Shown: in pieces, positions 33,773 through 47,500 of the stretch
Numbering within the stretch: the stretch's first letter is position 1
Layout of the letters: the number at the start of each line of letters is the position of its first letter
Source: Megaustenia siamemsis
Taxonomy: Eukaryota; Mollusca; Gastropoda; Stylommatophora; Ariophantidae
Assembly: GCA_032433765.1 (NCBI GenBank)
Contig: JAVIAB010000092.1
Location: 102,574,064-102,638,063, forward strand
Length of the DNA stretch: 64,000 bases
Direction: 5' to 3'
Translations under genes and position numbers: made by a program
The notes under the pieces: model-generated
What the model was told of the DNA's origin: nothing
Seen by the model: the letters and a program-made list of their open reading frames with translations, nothing else
Database searches by the model: none

Positions 33773-34124
33773 CTTTGATGAACTTTGAATTAACTTCTGC
33801 ATTTATCAATCATTCATCACATAATGAGATTTTTGTGGAAAGTGGCTGAAGTAACCAAAAGGAAAAACATAAATTATGATCAAGAATGTTCACAGAATCA
33901 TTTCTGAGCTACAGAAATAACAGGATTGTCCTACAGAAGAGAACACCCTAGGATTTCATACCAGACAATTTATGTATAAATCGAAATCAAGAACTGGAGT
34001 TGTCAGCCCCCACACACTGAGAGGGACATCCTGGAGAGGAGATCTGAGCACATATGGATGTGTCCAAAGTGCAAGGAGGATGATCCATCAACTAAAATAA
34101 ATATACAGCATTTATAAGAAAAGG

Positions 34125-34386
34125 GAGCCGCGATAGCTCAGTGGTTAGTGAACTGGACTACCAAGGACAAGAGGTAGAGTTCGATCCCAACTGACGGCTT
34201 CCGGTTCACCCAGCCTTTAATGGGTACTGGATTTTTTTCTGGGAAAGTAAAACGGCACGGGCGTAATACTGACCACATTACCCCAAAAATCATGTGCTGA
34301 AGGTCTGTAAAATTTATGGTCACTAACACCATATTCCCTATATGCCACTTGGCTTGACGGGGGTACTTTACTTTTTTTTTTTAATA
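34125..34386 (+). mobile_element. SINE family A, best full-length copy
   Basis: Flanked by TATAAGAAAAGG at 34113-34124 and 34387-34398. The tRNA-like head has an A-box region (CGATAGCTCAGTGGTTAGTG) and B-box (AGTTCGATCCC). The body is followed by a T-rich tail. Confidence 0.92.
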
Positions 34387-34399
34387 TATAAGAAAAGGA

Positions 34400-35270
34400 T
34401 AAGAATGCAAAGTACAGGGAGAAGAGATGGGAGGCTGTTAGGTTAACTCTGTTGAACTATAGCACAAACACTATGTATATATGTACTATCATATTATTTG
34501 TATGCCCTCCATTGTGTATTTTGTTGGCATATATTTATTGACTGGCTTATCTATAAAGTGAAAAAAAAAGATGAGAGTTTGTTAATAACGTATCATGACT
34601 AAAAAAAGTGAAATGTTAATAACATATCATAACTAAAAAAGTGAAATGTTTTAACTTTACACAACTAATTCATGATATTTTAAAGTAATGGAACCTATAT
34701 TCTCCTTCATTGTTGTTACTTTGTTCTAACTATGAGTCAGACATCCGCTTCTTTGATATTGGTTATGAACGGCCTCAGTATCACTGCAAACGAATCAAAA
34801 ACCATAATTGTTTAATCACCTGTGCCACTTCTTTGATAGCTTCTAGGAAATGTCTGACAAGGAAGAAACCAACAATCATTGGGTACTGATGTCCAATTCC
34901 ATTTTCTAATGAAATGCACATATTAGATTATTTCTCAATTATAGATATTCTCAATTATAATATGACTACAATGTGCACTGTAACTTTACATGAGTCCACG
35001 ACAATGATGGTCAACTATTGCAGAAAACAAATTAATTACTTATAACACAAATCATTCCCATACTCTTACAAAACTTTTACATCTACTAAAGAACTAACAA
35101 ACATTCACACAACTAATGCACTCTGTAAATAAAATTCATAATAACAATTAACCTATAAATTATGAATACCATAAAATTATACAAAAGGAACAAGTAACCT
35201 AACAAGCCCAAAGTATACAAGTTTGGCAGATAGTGGCTCATAATATTTTAGACTAAACACATAAACTATC
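34400..35270. other. Intergenic sequence downstream of VPS41
   Basis: AT-rich. It contains a short duplicated block (34590-34650, ATCATGACTAAAAAA) and a 65-bp piece of the family D element (34765-34830, GGTTATGAACGGCC and CCATAATTG). No gene. Confidence 0.4.
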
Positions 35271-35276
35271 CAATAT

Positions 35277-35287
35277 TTTATTTTATT
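35277..35287 (-). promoter_or_regulatory. VPS41: Poly(A) signals of VPS41
   Basis: Two overlapping AATAAA hexamers on the - strand, about 160 bp after the VPS41 stop codon. Confidence 0.5.
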
Positions 35288-35445
35288 TCTTTTAAAGTTG
35301 ACCATGACCACAATAATTCAGAGGTTAAATTCACCATCTTATTCAGTTAAAAATCACATTTAAAATATTTTTTAAGCTAAAACTAAAAAGATTTCAAGAG
35401 AAAATAAATACCAGAAAAGAAAAAAAAATGTATAAAAGAAACAGA

Positions 35446-35517
35446 CTATTTAATATAGTGTTCTCTGCTTCCTGGTCTCCGATCCTTCTTGACAGAGTTA
35501 CAAATGAGGCAATTTGT
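35446..35517 (-). CDS. VPS41: VPS41 last exon, end of RING-H2
   Basis: 72 bp, phase 0, acceptor TTGCAG. Encodes TNCLIC (last two zinc ligands), the basic KKDRRPGSREHYIK tail and a TAG stop. Confidence 0.95.
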   Translation of the reverse strand, partial: TNCLICNSVKKDRRPGSREHYIK

Positions 35518-38500
35518 CTGCAATTGAAATAAAGATATTTTTTTAAATGAAAAAGATGATGCATGCTACGAAAACATTATTCACAAAGGCTAATTTACTA
35601 TGTAACAAGGATGTTCAGAAATCTATTGCCAACAACACAGGTACACACAAAGAACTTCAAAGATTGGTAAATAAAAAGCAGTTATGCATGCACAGGGACA
35701 TCACAAGATCTATCTTATAGGAAACATTGAAAAGTGGTAGGGGAAATATGGATTTTTACAGCTTAGGAAATGGACAGAGAAAACATTTGAACAAATCCCA
35801 AGTTTTGGCTAAAAATAGAGAAGAATGGAAAAAGATTGTAAACAACTCATTGTGTTGGTTGAGACCTGAAAGGCAATTACAGTAAAGTCTCGATTATGCG
35901 GTACTCAATAATCCGGAATTCTCAATTTAACGGACTTTTTTTTTTTTTAATTATTATAGGGAGAAAGCTTGAATCATGTTTTGTTCAGTTAAATTAAATG
36001 CCTTTATCCGGAAATCGAAAACGCTACAACACGGTTTGTGCGCTGCGCTTACTTCTACAGGCTCTATCATTACACAATATTGCGTTTACAATAGTGTATT
36101 TACAGTAATATACTTCAAATAGGAGCGAACATATTTTATTCAATCCAGACATTGTGTCTCCAAATATTCCAAGTAAAAGCGACAGACAGTCTATATCTTC
36201 ACTTTTTCCCCCGACTAAATGTTTTTGTCGGGAAATCTTAGTCGTGCCAAAAACACTTATCTACATGATTTTACAAATTTGCTTAATTTTCTCATAGCCT
36301 GCTTTAGATCTAAAGTTGGTCATGAATTTGTCAAAAATATGGCGTTTGACAGTCTGACCGAACATTAGAAGCAGACGTATTGTTTGTGAAAATTGAAGAG
36401 CCCATAACTTTGATGATTATAAATCAAAGGTTGAGCAGCCGGCGTGCAGTGACATAGAGATGGTGAGAAGAAAGGGGGAGGGGTTCAAAAATTACCAACT
36501 GGAAATTCAAAAAGAGTAAGATACAGAGTTTGACGTTAGTTTGTCTCAGACATTTGTGCAAGCTGAAATTCGTTCCATCAGTATAAATTATACATGATAT
36601 GCTATAAACGCATGTGTGCATACTTTTTAACGGAATACATTTTTGTGTTAAATAATGGCCTCTGCGAGTGCAAACCACACCTCAATTTCCCGCAAAGGTA
36701 AACGCAAGCGAACTGTATTGACACTGAACCAGAAGATTGAAATCGCTAGTAGACTTGAAAAAGGCGTTAATCGCAACGTTTTGATGACTGAATTTGGCAT
36801 AGCCTCTTCAACATTATATGACATACGAAATCAAAAAGATGAGTTGTTTAAGTTTGCGTCGGAGTCTGAAAGCAGCAACAATATACACCAGAGACGAAGT
36901 ATGAAACGGCCAAAATTTGAAAAACTCGACGACGTCCTTTATGTGTGGTTTTTAGAAAGAAGAAGAAAAGGAATGCCAATATCAGGACCCATGTTGATAG
37001 AGAAAGCTCGCGAATTTCACACGAATTTAAATATTTCTGAGCATTGCAATTTTTCAATAAGTTGTTTTTTCATAAATTTTGAGTTTGGTTTTCTTACTCT
37101 CGATTATCCAGAAAAATTCAATTATCCAGAATGGGTTCTTCCCCGAGCATTCCGGATAATCGAGACTTTACTGTACTAACTATTACCTGATTACTTATTC
37201 TGAAGTCTGGTGTATGGGTGCTTGTAACATAATTATTTCTCTATTAGTAAAAGTAATTTTAAGTACAAACATAAATAGTAAGCTTTGATTTTATTTCTTA
37301 ACCAATGAAAATAAAAGGAGAAAAGTGTAGAACTTTTTAGAAATGCAAATGACTTGTTCTGTGAATAGTAGGGATATATGAGATGAAAGCTGATCTACTT
37401 TATAGACAGAGTGAGATATAGCCTGATAAAACAAATCTGATCTACTTATAGACAGAGTGAGATATAGCCTGATAAAACAAATCTGATCTACTTATAGACA
37501 GAGTGAGATATAGCCTGATAAAACAAATCTGATCTATTTATAGACAGAGTGAGATATAGCCTGATAAAACAAATCTGATCTACTTATAGACAGAGTGAGA
37601 TATAGCCTGATAAAACAAATCTGATCTACTTGTAGACAGTGAGATATAGCCTGATAAAACAAATCTGATCTATTTATAGACAGTGAGATATAGCCTGATA
37701 AAACAAATCTGATCTATTTATAGACAGTAAGATATAGCCTGATAAAACAAATCTGATCTATTTATAGACAGTAAGATATAGCCTGATAAAACAAATCTGA
37801 TCTACTTATAGACAGTGAGATATAGCCTGATAAAATAAAACTGATCTATTTATAGACAGTAAGATATAGCCTGATAAAACAAATCTGATCTATTTATAGA
37901 CAGTAAGATATAGCCTGATAAAATAAAACTAATCTATTTATAGACAGTAAGATATAGCCTGATAAAACAAATCTGATCTACTTATAGACAGAGTGAGATA
38001 TAGCCTGATAAAACAAATCTGATCTACTTATAGACAGTGAGATATAGCCTGATAAAACAAATCTGATCTATTTATAGACAGTAAGATATAGCCTGATAAA
38101 ACAAAACTGATCTATTTATAGACAGTGAGATATAGCCTGATAAAACAAATCTGATCTATTTATAGACAGTAAGATATAGCCTGATAAAACAAATCTGATC
38201 TATTTATAGACAGTAAGATATAGCCTGATAAAATAAAACTGATCTATTTATAGACAGTGAGATATAGCCTGATAAAACAAATCTGATCTATTTATAGACA
38301 GTAAGATATAGCCTGATAAAACAAATCTGATCTATTTATAGACAGTAAGATATAGCCTGATAAAACAAATCTGATCTATTTATAGACAGTAAGATATAGC
38401 CTGATAAAATAAAACTAATCTACTTATAGACAGTGTGATATAGCCTGATAAAACAATCTACTTATAGACAGTGTGATATATTACCTGATAAAATAAAACT

Positions 38501-41500
38501 GATCCCATGATTCACCTCCAGGAAGGTAAACCAGGGATAGCCAGATGCTATGAAAAGATACAGTGCACACAAACATGACTGGTATCTCAGATGAAACTTT
38601 CAGAGCTGAGTTGCACTAAATAAGAGCTAATTATATTACTGGTTACCAACGGGTTAGATAACAATATTTAGATTGTCAATAAAAAAAAGAGAGAAGCATA
38701 GATATCAAATATAAAGAAATACTATGTGGAGCTGCACATATAGCTGCAGAAAACGAAGAAAATAAACATAAAATGGTATTGAGCAGCTACACTAAAGAGA
38801 CCACTTCTAAACAATTAAAAAGAGCATTGCCTAAACTTTACAGAATACTTTATGATGGTGATAAAGTGCATTCTTTCATGAGCACCCTGCAAAAGATTTG
38901 TTTATGTGACATGATGTCCTGTTGCTTATCACTCATTGTTATTGTTTAGAATCAATACAAAAACTCTTAAAAGGGTTCAGATGAAATAATAGATATTAAT
39001 AACTCAACAACATAAGTTTAAATTGATCACTTTATGCTTTCCAGTTCCATTAGCCTGCTGTAAGAATTCTATAATTCAAGATATGCATATACAATATGTG
39101 GTAAAGTTATATTGATATTTTAATAGAGATATTACAGCTCAAATGTTTTACAGCAGCCATATTTTGTTTAGTCTGTTAGTACTCCCATGAATTAGCTCTT
39201 AACATCTAGGATTAATGTAACAAATATGTCCTACTTACAATGAAAGCAGGTAGACAGTCCTCATGAAATGCATGACGACAGTGAAACACATTCAAATTGC
39301 TGGCAAAGCGTAAATCTGAAATGGTACATTACATGATAGCAATAAACTAAATAAACTATATAAATAAAGAAATTAAGCACCCAATAGCCATACAGAACAC
39401 TGAGACAAGAACATAATTTTTAAAAATACAGTTCTTGAAATCAATCTAGCAGACAAATTGAAGATTAAATTCATGGTCTCTTTAAGAATATAAAGAGTGT
39501 GCTACAGACAAATACCCTTGATTGTACTGTACTTTATGAATACGGGAAATTCATCTGAAACTGTGACGAATACATTGCAGAACTTTCAAATAACATTTAA
39601 CAACCACTGAGGTTTTAAAAGATGCCAAATTTGTGAAGAAGAAATCTTTTCTTCAAAAAGTGAAAAGTAAAAATAAGAGGATCAAAAAATAGGAGCAAAA
39701 TACAAAGCATTTCTAAAAATCTAACTGGCTAAAGATAACAGTCTGTTGAAACTTAAAAAAAAATAGTCAGATAATGAACCACAGCATTTATTCTGCATGC
39801 AAATGAATTTTGGTCACATGTAAATCTAAAAATAACACACTGTAATGATTTACAAATGGAATATATGATCAATTTATAAGTAATGGACACAAAATAATTT
39901 TGAACAAGAACTGAGCAAATAAAGTCCATGAGACAGAGTAAAGTAACAATGAATTGTGGGAAATTCAAAATAGTTTGGTTTATGAAAGGTAAGACACTGG
40001 GCAACCGTTTTTTATGGATCTACTGTAACCTTTTTTTTTTTTTAATTGAAGGAGAATGATAACACAATAGTAATTAAATTCTTACCATTGACAGTTAACC
40101 TCTGGTTGCACACAGGACAAAGTTGATCACCTGCAATTAAAACATGGGTTACTTATTAACAAAACACATTTAACCATATTTTAGGTGATTTATAAGTATC
40201 TAATATATTTACACAAAACTTAGGCTATTCAAATCAAATGTACTATCAACCCTTACGTATGCGTGTGAAAGCTGGAAAACAACAAGAGATATAGAAACAA
40301 AGTTGAACGCATTCGAAAATAAATGTCTAAGGAAAATACTTGGTATAGAATGGAACGAATTCAAAACAAACGAGGAAATTAGAGAAATCGCCAATCAACC
40401 ACTAATATCTTCAGTAATAAAGAAAAGACGATGGTCATACGTTGGACATGTGATGAGAAGAGATAATAATCGAATAGCAAAGCAAGCCCTCATATGGGAA
40501 ACAACAGGTAAAAGAAAAAGAGGAAGACCCAGGGAGACACTGAGAAGAACATTGATGAGAGAGGCAAGAGCAGCAGGAATCGGCTCCCTCAATGAGATAG
40601 AACTGCTTGCACAGAACAGAGACAGATGGCGAGATTTGATAAAATATCTTTAAAAGAAAACTGCTAGAACAAAAATTCATATAGGAGAAGGTGTATCTTG
40701 GTCTACGCCCTATGGGCCGGTTACGGCTCGAAAGGTCAATAGATAGATAGAATATATTTTGGTAAATGGAGAAGGCTATGCACTCATAATTGTCTATTTA
40801 CTTTCAAGATCTAAGGCGACGCTTACATCCATTACCACTGCATTTAATATCTATCTATACTGACGTTCGGACAAGCCGTGTTTGATTCCCGCTGAAAGCA
40901 GTATGAATTGTACTTGTGTTGGAAAAAATACCCACCGCAGTTGTTCCAGCTGCTGATAGAAATGGGTACCAGGGTAGCACTCTGGAAAAGTGAGGAATGG
41001 CGCCTCACTTGTGAGTTACAATGCTTGAGGTGACACTTGACAGGAGTCTCTGAACACTTCTGGATAGGTGGCCGAGCACATATGGGTAAAAACTTGTGAG
41101 CTAAAATGCAGATTCAAGCCTTTTACCTTTACCTTTAACATCTATCTGCCTATTGTCCTTTTGAGCTGAGGACAGAATATAGAGAAGAAATTCTAGACTG
41201 TCTGTGTCCAATGATCTATGTTATCAAACATCAGACCTTGCACATGACCTGCATGTATCTCACCACATGCCCCTGGGCAAGTTGCTCAGTCTTGACTAGG
41301 GGAGCTGATGCCTGCTTTTGTTTTTTCTTTCTGCACTAGTCTTAAATTCATTTGAACTGGACTACAAAGGACAAGAAGTAGGGTTCGATCCCAAACGACA
41401 GCTTCCAGGTTCACCCAGCCTTAAATGGGTACCGGATTTTTTTTCTGGGAAAGTAAAGCATCACAGGCATAATACTGACCACATTACCCAAAAAAAATCA

Positions 41501-44500
41501 TGTGCTGAAGGTCGGTCAAATTTATGGTCACTAACATGGTGTTCCCTATACACCACTTGGCGTGACGGAGGCTCTTTACTTTACTTTTACTTAAATTCAT
41601 TCCATGGTTTGCTATTTTCCTGAGGCATTTATTTCCAAATGCATTTAATTTCTTTCTATTTATTTAGTTGTTTTTTTTTTTTGCAACCCTCACATTCAGA
41701 AGTAAGGGTGAATAATTCATTTAATTTGAAAATCCTGAGCTTTTGTTTTTGTGCTTAGTAATTTTGATTGCCGTGTTTTATCAAGGTTTCTGAAAGTCAT
41801 TGCTACCTTTGTTATTCTGATTCTAATATCTTTCTTTGTGTGTTTCCTTGATCTATGCAGCTTCCAAAATATACAAAGTGATCTACTTTTTCTCAAGGTT
41901 CACTGCCTGCATCATGAACAGTAAATCGAAACTGACAAAACTTGTCAATACTTCTCTGTGGAGAGCCTATAAATAGACTAGTCAGTCTGGGCAAACCATT
42001 AGGGATCAAAGTGGGAAGACAACTCAGTATCCACAAATGCTTTTTTGAATTCAGATGTATTGGACCTACCTAAAGCCACAAAAGTACTGCAAGGCACAAA
42101 TAAATGCAGTGCTGCGATGAAGCTGATTGCAAGGAGCAAGTAGTGGGGTATAAGGAGCACTCTTACAAGGTACGGTGACAGCTTTACAAAAATAGGTACA
42201 AAACAAAATCATGACAGTTAGGCCTACATGTAGAGGGGCGTGGAAGTATAATGAACATCAAATAGCAGGACAAAGCAACCAACTCAAACATCCATTATTA
42301 CAAGACTAAGGTGTTGAAGATATTAAAATGATGTGTTAGAAGAATGGACAACAATTGCATCCCTAAGCAAATATTGTATAGGCTCTAGATGAGAAGTGCC
42401 CTGTTGACAGACCAAAACTGAGATAAAAAAGATGCTTGTAAGATATCCCTGAGTGAATTCTTCATTAACTCTTTCCGTACGGAAGCTTTTTATTGACGCA
42501 ACGAAAGAGATTTCAGAGACAAAATTGTTCATGGTTTTAAGAATCAATCTACATATTTATATTTATCTAACATATAACATATTATAAATGAATGTTTAGA
42601 TAATTGAACAAGGTATTAGATTTCACCAATACCAAGATGATATATGACATGTAAAAATAATATAGTTTGATGGCGTTCACACTAATCAAATTGAGCGTGG
42701 TGCACTCTGCGGCGAAACGTATGTTGCAGAAATCGGAATGGCGCTCAGTGCGGCGAAACGTACGGAAAGTGTTAATAACAAAAACTGAGAAAAGCAGATG
42801 AGCATAGCACATGAAGAAGATATATAAAAAGTGGTATGCTGACGAGGAAGGAGGTGAGACCCTAAACAATAAAATTGCCTTGCTTGTTCTGTAGCCAGAC
42901 CTGCCATTTCAAATTTTACAAGATCAGCCACAACAGAAGCTGCTCAACAAAACAGCATCAGGCAGTTACTAATGAAGATCAGCATTTGCCTCTTTTCAAC
43001 CATATGTGAAGATGCAAAAGGCCATTTAGCTGTGTTTTCACCTTTCCAGGTACTCCACATACTCCAAAAATGTGTTACTTGTCAAGGACAAAATATGGGC
43101 ACTAACACCATATTCCTCATATGCGGTGAACCTTCTCTTTACTTTTTTTGGCTAAAATAAAGGGTGTCTTGTGACATATTTTAATGTCAACAGGGAAAGT
43201 GAAATATTAAACTTCACTGTACTAGGCCCACATCATTTAGAGGTGAAAGGTCCACCAAAGCTCTTCCTCATATACTATGTACTTTTGAGAGTCAAGTGCC
43301 CATTTTTGTTCAGTTTAGTGAGTAGACAGAAAATAAAAAGTAGAAATAAATATACCATCAACAAAGACACCCCTTTTCTGTGTCTTGACTAGTCTTTCCA
43401 TGAGGTTGAAGCTGTCTGCCACAAGAATCTTCCAGCAGCCATCTCTTAGTGACAGCTGAAATCAAACAGTCAAAAGATTCAGTATTTAAGACAAAACATT
43501 TAAATTATAAATTTAACTCCAGCTTACAAGAGAGTAGTAAAAATTACTGCATCAAAAGAAAATTCTTCAAAATTTGACAGTTTGTCATGGTCAAACATTT
43601 CCACCTCGATGTGCCTTCCTAACTGCAACCTCCGGTGACCCTTGAGTGTTGGTTTGTTTCTTTTGGTGTTGGATTTTTTTTCTCCAGTTCGTGAGATACA
43701 AAAAAAATGGTGGTTGATTTTTGTTTTTTTTGTTTTTTTTGCTGTGACCAGGGAAATTTCCTTGGTTGTCTGCTGACATTAAACAACCCTTTGTAATCAG
43801 AAAACACAACAAATAATGTTAGGAGGTAGTCAAACATACTGACAGACTTACGGGACCAGTATCAATAAACAATGTAACACTTCCAATCCAAGTGGTCAAA
43901 TTCAGGTCATAAATCAACCTGAGACAGGAAATCCAAGCCCCCGTGTCTCTCCTAGTATAAAACTCACAACTGTGCGTCAAAAGTTCAAAGAAAATACTAT
44001 TTTTAGAGTACCTAATGTTACAATTAAGTGGTAGTCATTTTTACTGAGATATCTTAAACACATGAGTCACAGATAGGTATCCTATTCTAGGGTTAAGATT
44101 AAACACTTAAGACAAAACATTTAAAAACTTAACCCCTTCACTACTAGACTTTTTATTTTTTAAAAATCTATCTATCTATTGACCTTTCGAGCCGTAGCCG
44201 GCCCATAGGGCATAGACCAAGATACTCCTTCTCTTATTTGAATTTTTGTTCTAGCAGTTTTCAATTCTATTAAAGATATTTTATCAAATCTCGCCATTTG
44301 TCTCTGTTCTGTGCAAGCAGCTCTATCTCATTGAGGGAGCCGATTCATGCTGCTTTTGCCTCTCTCAGCAATGTTCTTTTCAGTGTCTCTCTGAGTCTTC
44401 CTCTTTTTCTCTTACCTGTTGTTTCCCAGATGAGGGCTTGCTTTGCTATTCAGTTATTATCTCTTCTCATCATATGTCCAACATATGACCATCGTCTTTT

Positions 44501-47500
44501 CTTTATTACTGAAGATATTAGTGGTTTTGTATCAGGTCTAAGTTCATTAACAAAATCGTTTTTACGATAGCGGCTTGTTAAACCTCTGATCAACGGTTCT
44601 ATACCAAGCCGGAGAAAAATAATTCCTCCATCTTGGATACAACCGGAAACCACCATTTTTTAAAAATACCACCAGATAAAATAATGAGGGCAATAACATG
44701 TATTCTTTAGAGAGACATATTTCTAGATCTACTGCGCCTGGATGTTCAATTTATATCAGTTTGTTGAAGCAAAATGGATGTGGAATTTGAATATGTAAAC
44801 ATTATGTGTATCTGCTGATTTAGTAATAAGCAAATGAAAAAACATGTGTTTTCTTTTTTTTTTCCCATGCGAAAAAATTGAAAACCTTTGGATAATTGTA
44901 TTCTTATGTCTGCTACTTATGTCTAAAAAAAATCACAACTAAGGCAAAATAAATTTAATAACATATGAATTTTATTTACTATTTTATTTTTTTTACAAAA
45001 ATTCTTAAAAACCCTTTGACTCAAACAAGAAGGCACATGTAGCTCGGCCATGCTCCCTTCCAATCCTACCACCTAGTGATCAAACTTCTCAAAGACTTTG
45101 TCTACCATCACCTGAAGAAGCAATTATTCCAGTGCTAGAATCAATAGACTGTGCATCTACCCTGACATTAGTTCCATGTGTAGAGGTGCTGGGTTGTAGG
45201 TGAACAGAGCAGCTGACACTACTGATAAGAACTGTTGTGACTAGAACTTGACAAAACAGTAGTAACACACACATTGAAATCACTGTCACTATCACTGTCT
45301 GGAATGTTAAATTCCTCTTCTGAAGGCATATACACATCATCAAAGTAATCCAAATCCATCTCCTCACTATCTGAATCATAAAATGTTTCTTCATTCTCGA
45401 TTATTTAATGAGATTCATCAGCAGAAAATAACGATCACTTTCAACCTGATGTTTTTTTATGCCGGTCAAGCCTTCAAAACATGTAATTAATACCTTTCCC
45501 CAAATACAGCTGAAAGAATTTAATAAAACCGATAGAAGGGATGATCAAGAAAAGTTATGTAAAATATTGGTTACATCCCTTAATAAATGAACAATAATGA
45601 TCTAGATTTCTTTAAAATGATGGGCCACTTTTATATTATTTTTTTTTGTGGCGGGCCACACACATAACAACATCAATACAAATAAGCTTGGCATTTGTTT
45701 TAAGGTAATATTTTTGTTATTTATCGGCATTATTTGCTTACATAAATCATTTTGTTGCAACAGAGTTAAAAATGCCTAGTTGATTTTTAAAAATGAATAA
45801 AAGTTGCTATTTATAATGTTTAACAAACATGTTTTAGTTAGGTCATTTTAAAGTTGACATGTAACAAACCTTAATGAGAACAATGTGGACGTTCATGTGC
45901 AGCAACAAGTTCATCAAAGTCAATGTATAAAGATGATGATGATATTCGTAATAAATCCTGAAGGTGGCCATCTGTGAGTCGGTTTCTTTGTGACGATTTA
46001 ATCGCCTTCATTGTTGAAAAAGCGCATTCACATATATATGTGCTTCCGAACATAGAAGTAATTTTCAAACTGAAATCACTCAATGCAGGATATTTTTACC
46101 GTGGCACAAGTTTCCAAAAGTCAACTTCTATCTCCATCCTTGCTTGGCAAAAGGGGTCACTTTGGAGGATACATAACTCCAACTGAAAAGTGTCATGTTG
46201 TTGGAAAATACCACACTTCATAGGGTTGTTAAACAATGCCAGTTCTGGTCGTAACCCACTGAAGTCAGAAAATCGTTCATTGAATTGCTCCAATAGTTTG
46301 TCTAACATTAATACAGAAAATTTGAAATCAGTGTCACTGCGCTCCTCAATTAATTCTTTGCATGAAGGAAAATGAATGAAGTTTTCTTTGGCCAGGGTAA
46401 ATCTAAAAACTTTTAGTTTACTTGTAAATCCATCTAGGTGTCCTACCAAATCTGAGACTGTTTGGGAATGTTCCTGTAGCTTCACGTTGAGTTCATTCAT
46501 GTGCTGGGTGATATCAGTTAAAAAGGCCAATACGCTGTTAAAATGTGGATCAGACATTTTTCTGATCAGTTCTTTGTTGGTATCATGTTTCTCAAACTGC
46601 TTTATCTCGTTCTTTTAAAGTAAAAAACCGCCTCAAACAATTCCCTCTGCTTAGCCAGCGTACTTGTGTGTAGAGCACTAAATCGCCATATTCCACCTCA
46701 ACTTCTGATAGAAAATTTATAAACTGTCAGTGTGTCAAAGTCCGATTCCCGCCTTTTATTAAATTCACACACTATATTACAGTTTTCATAACATTCTCCA
46801 CGTCTAGAATCTTGCCACAAAGCGCCTCCTGGTGTATAATGCAATGTAATGCTGGGTAATGGATTCCAGCCTTCCTTAATAATCCAACTAAACCTGTTTG
46901 AGTACCACACATTGACTTTGCGCCATCTGTCACTATTGCTGAAAGTCTGTTTATGTCACCGATACCGTTAACAACTTTCATAACTGAGTCATAAATGTCT
47001 TGACCTTAGGTCGTATTATGCAATGAATCTAAAGCTAGTAGCTCTTCATTGATAATAAAGTCTTTTGAAACAGTTCTTATGAAAATTAAAAGTTGTGCTG
47101 TGTCTGATATGTCAGTAGATTCATCCAAAGCCAGAGAAAAGTAAGCGGAATTTGTAACGACACTCTTTAATTTACTAGATATATGAGAACTTATTTCCTC
47201 AACCCTTCTAGTGACTGTCTGTTTTGATAGTGGAACGCTCTCAAAATGACTGGCAATTTTTTCTTCCCCAAATGCAAGCACCATGTTAATAGAACAATGC
47301 GTTACAAAGTCACCGTCACATAATGATTTTCTTTATTTCGCTATCTCTGCGCTTACAACAAACGATGCCATTAAGGAACTTGTTTGTTTTGTTGTTATTG
47401 TAGTAAAAACAGATATCTGAGCACTAACCTTTTTCTTCAAATCGCACACAAGTGTAGAACATATTGTACCAATGTAGTCCTTGTATTTAGCGGCGTGGTG

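Noticed and set aside
34125..34200. Genuine tRNA genes at the SINE heads (also 10350-10426, 22660-22730, 63450-63529)
   Set aside because: They carry A/B boxes but are joined to SINE bodies, flanked by target duplications, and do not fold into complete cloverleaves.
37385..38505. CRISPR-like array
   Set aside because: Units follow each other directly with no unique spacers, and the genome is animal.
45089..45394. 101-codon - strand frame as a membrane protein gene
   Set aside because: The hydrophobic run appears only in the wrong frame; the neighbouring frame encodes an acidic transposase-like N terminus.
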